Position numbers and translations under genes: made by a program. This document shows, one piece after another, positions 63,262 to 64,000 of a DNA stretch of 64,000 nucleotides. Below the pieces are notes generated by a model. The model saw nothing but the letters and a program-made list of their open reading frames with translations. It searched no databases and was not told the DNA's origin. Source of the stretch: Sorangium sp025924095 (GTDB taxonomy: Bacteria > Myxococcota_A > Polyangia > Polyangiales > Polyangiaceae); contig NZ_CP150356.1 of NCBI RefSeq assembly GCF_051521505.1, positions 5,518,001 to 5,582,000 of the forward strand, given 5' to 3'. Each line of letters begins with the position of its first letter. Position 1 is the first letter of the stretch.

Positions 63262-64000
63262 ATGCGATTTCGTCCGGATCCCACGTTCTACCCGTCGCCG
63301 CGCCTGGCGATGGAAGCGCCGCCCGAGCGGCTGGCCTACGTGACCGCGTTCGACGCGGGCGCCGCGCTGAAGCGCCCGGGCGACCATCGCCACGACGCGC
63401 TCACGGTCGTCGACCTCGATCCGAGATCGCCGGCGTATGGCACCCTCGTCTCGGTCAACGAGGTGCCGACCTACGGCGACGAGCTCCACCACTCGGGCTG
63501 GAACGCGTGCAGCGCCGCCCTGTGCCCGTACGCGCCGCACCCCCACGTCGAGCGCCGCTTTCTCCTGCTCCCGGCGCTCCGCTCGTCGAACATCTTCGTC
63601 TTCGACGTCAAGCGGGACCCGCGCCGCCCCGAGCTCGTCCACACCGTCCGGGCCGAGGAGATCGCCAAGCGAGCCGGCTACTCGCGCCCGCACACGCTCC
63701 ACTGCGGCCCCGACGGCATCTACGTGAGCGCGCTCGGCAACCCCGAGGGCGAAGGGCCGGGGGGCATCTTCGTGCTCGACTGCGAGAGCTTCGATGTGCT
63801 CGGCCGCTGGGAGATCGACCGCGGGCCGCAGTTCCTCCACTACGACTTCTGGTGGCACCTCGGCCACGATACGCTCCTCACGAGCGAGTGGGGGACGCCG
63901 AAGATGATCGAGGACGGCGTGAATCCGGAGCTCCTGCTCGGCAAGAAGTATGGCAACAGAGTTCACGTCTGGGACCTCCGCAAGCGCAAGCACCTCCAGG
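63262..64000 (+). CDS. Selenium-binding protein/methanethiol oxidase, 3' end missing
   Basis: The first 246 codons of a gene that runs past the window end; the family is about 450-470 residues. ATG 63262 has AAGGAG 10 bases upstream. Family segments are RLAYVTAFD near the start, DALTVVDLDPRSPAYGTLV, EVPTYGDELHHSGWNACSAALCP (the metal/thiol-binding Cys and His region), RPHTLHCGPDGIYVSALG, IFVLDCESFDVLGRWE, FLHYDFWWHLGHDTLLTSEWG. Proteins of the SBP56/SELENBP1 family oxidise methanethiol to formaldehyde, hydrogen sulfide and hydrogen peroxide with copper. No signal peptide is seen in this part. Confidence 0.9.
   Translation, partial: MRFRPDPTFYPSPRLAMEAPPERLAYVTAFDAGAALKRPGDHRHDALTVVDLDPRSPAYGTLVSVNEVPTYGDELHHSGWNACSAALCPYAPHPHVERRFLLLPALRSSNIFVFDVKRDPRRPELVHTVRAEEIAKRAGYSRPHTLHCGPDGIYVSALGNPEGEGPGGIFVLDCESFDVLGRWEIDRGPQFLHYDFWWHLGHDTLLTSEWGTPKMIEDGVNPELLLGKKYGNRVHVWDLRKRKHLQ

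Overview
The window is GC-rich, non-syntenic chromosomal DNA that reads like a Sorangium- or Polyangium-type myxobacterium. The evidence is very high GC at third codon positions, very large chimeric Ser/Thr kinase signalling proteins, many predicted lipoproteins with Gly- or Ser/Thr-rich linkers, a MYXO-CTERM-like surface anchor, long intergenic gaps and many short tandem repeats whose periods are multiples of three. This is inference from gene style; no marker gene (rRNA, tRNA) was seen. No CRISPR array, phage or insertion sequence was recognised.

Layout. 1-4385: 3'-truncated transketolase, a 21-bp tandem array, a frameshifted beta-propeller lipoprotein and a PD40 lipoprotein. 4731-11782: a response regulator-STAS protein followed by a 2000-residue Ser/Thr kinase-AAA-GAF-histidine kinase-receiver hybrid. 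12067-22944: a surface-glycan region holding a five-gene minus operon (radical SAM, WecG/TagA glycosyltransferase, DegT aminotransferase, YdcF protein, small membrane protein), a divergent Wzx-like flippase, a priming sugar-phosphate transferase, an SDR and a second radical SAM/SPASM enzyme, a UDP-glucuronate decarboxylase and a family 2 glycosyltransferase. 23176-31307: DUF4336 protein, ricin-lectin/cytochrome c lipoprotein, GNAT, bacteriophytochrome, glutathione transferase. 31450-39626: a membrane Ser/Thr kinase, a fused two-half AdoMet-decarboxylase homologue, a receiver-adenylate cyclase, a cytochrome c/copper-monooxygenase-like lipoprotein and a multi-CxxC protein. 39851-45233: alpha/beta hydrolase, methyltransferase, MFS transporter divergent from a DeoR regulator, a truncated beta-helix-like ORF and a lipoprotein. 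45391-52660: two divergent Ser/Thr kinases, both carrying degenerate cyclase-like domains, and an FHA sigma-54 activator. 52677-64000: YrdC-like protein, CadD and CopA metal exporters, a double-patatin lipase, a MYXO-CTERM protein and the 5' part of a selenium-binding-protein/methanethiol oxidase gene.

How the parts relate. Signalling dominates: receiver, STAS, kinase, FHA and cyclase modules probably form local phosphorelay or stressosome-like circuits. The glycan region is the clearest pathway: nucleotide-sugar supply, lipid-linked priming, glycosyl transfer, sugar amination and flipping, plus two radical SAM enzymes of unknown substrate. The most unusual items are the fused SpeD homologue with one intact and one dead catalytic half, the two-patatin protein, the lectin-cytochrome fusion, and repeat arrays that supply gene termini or sit as G-rich intergenic blocks.
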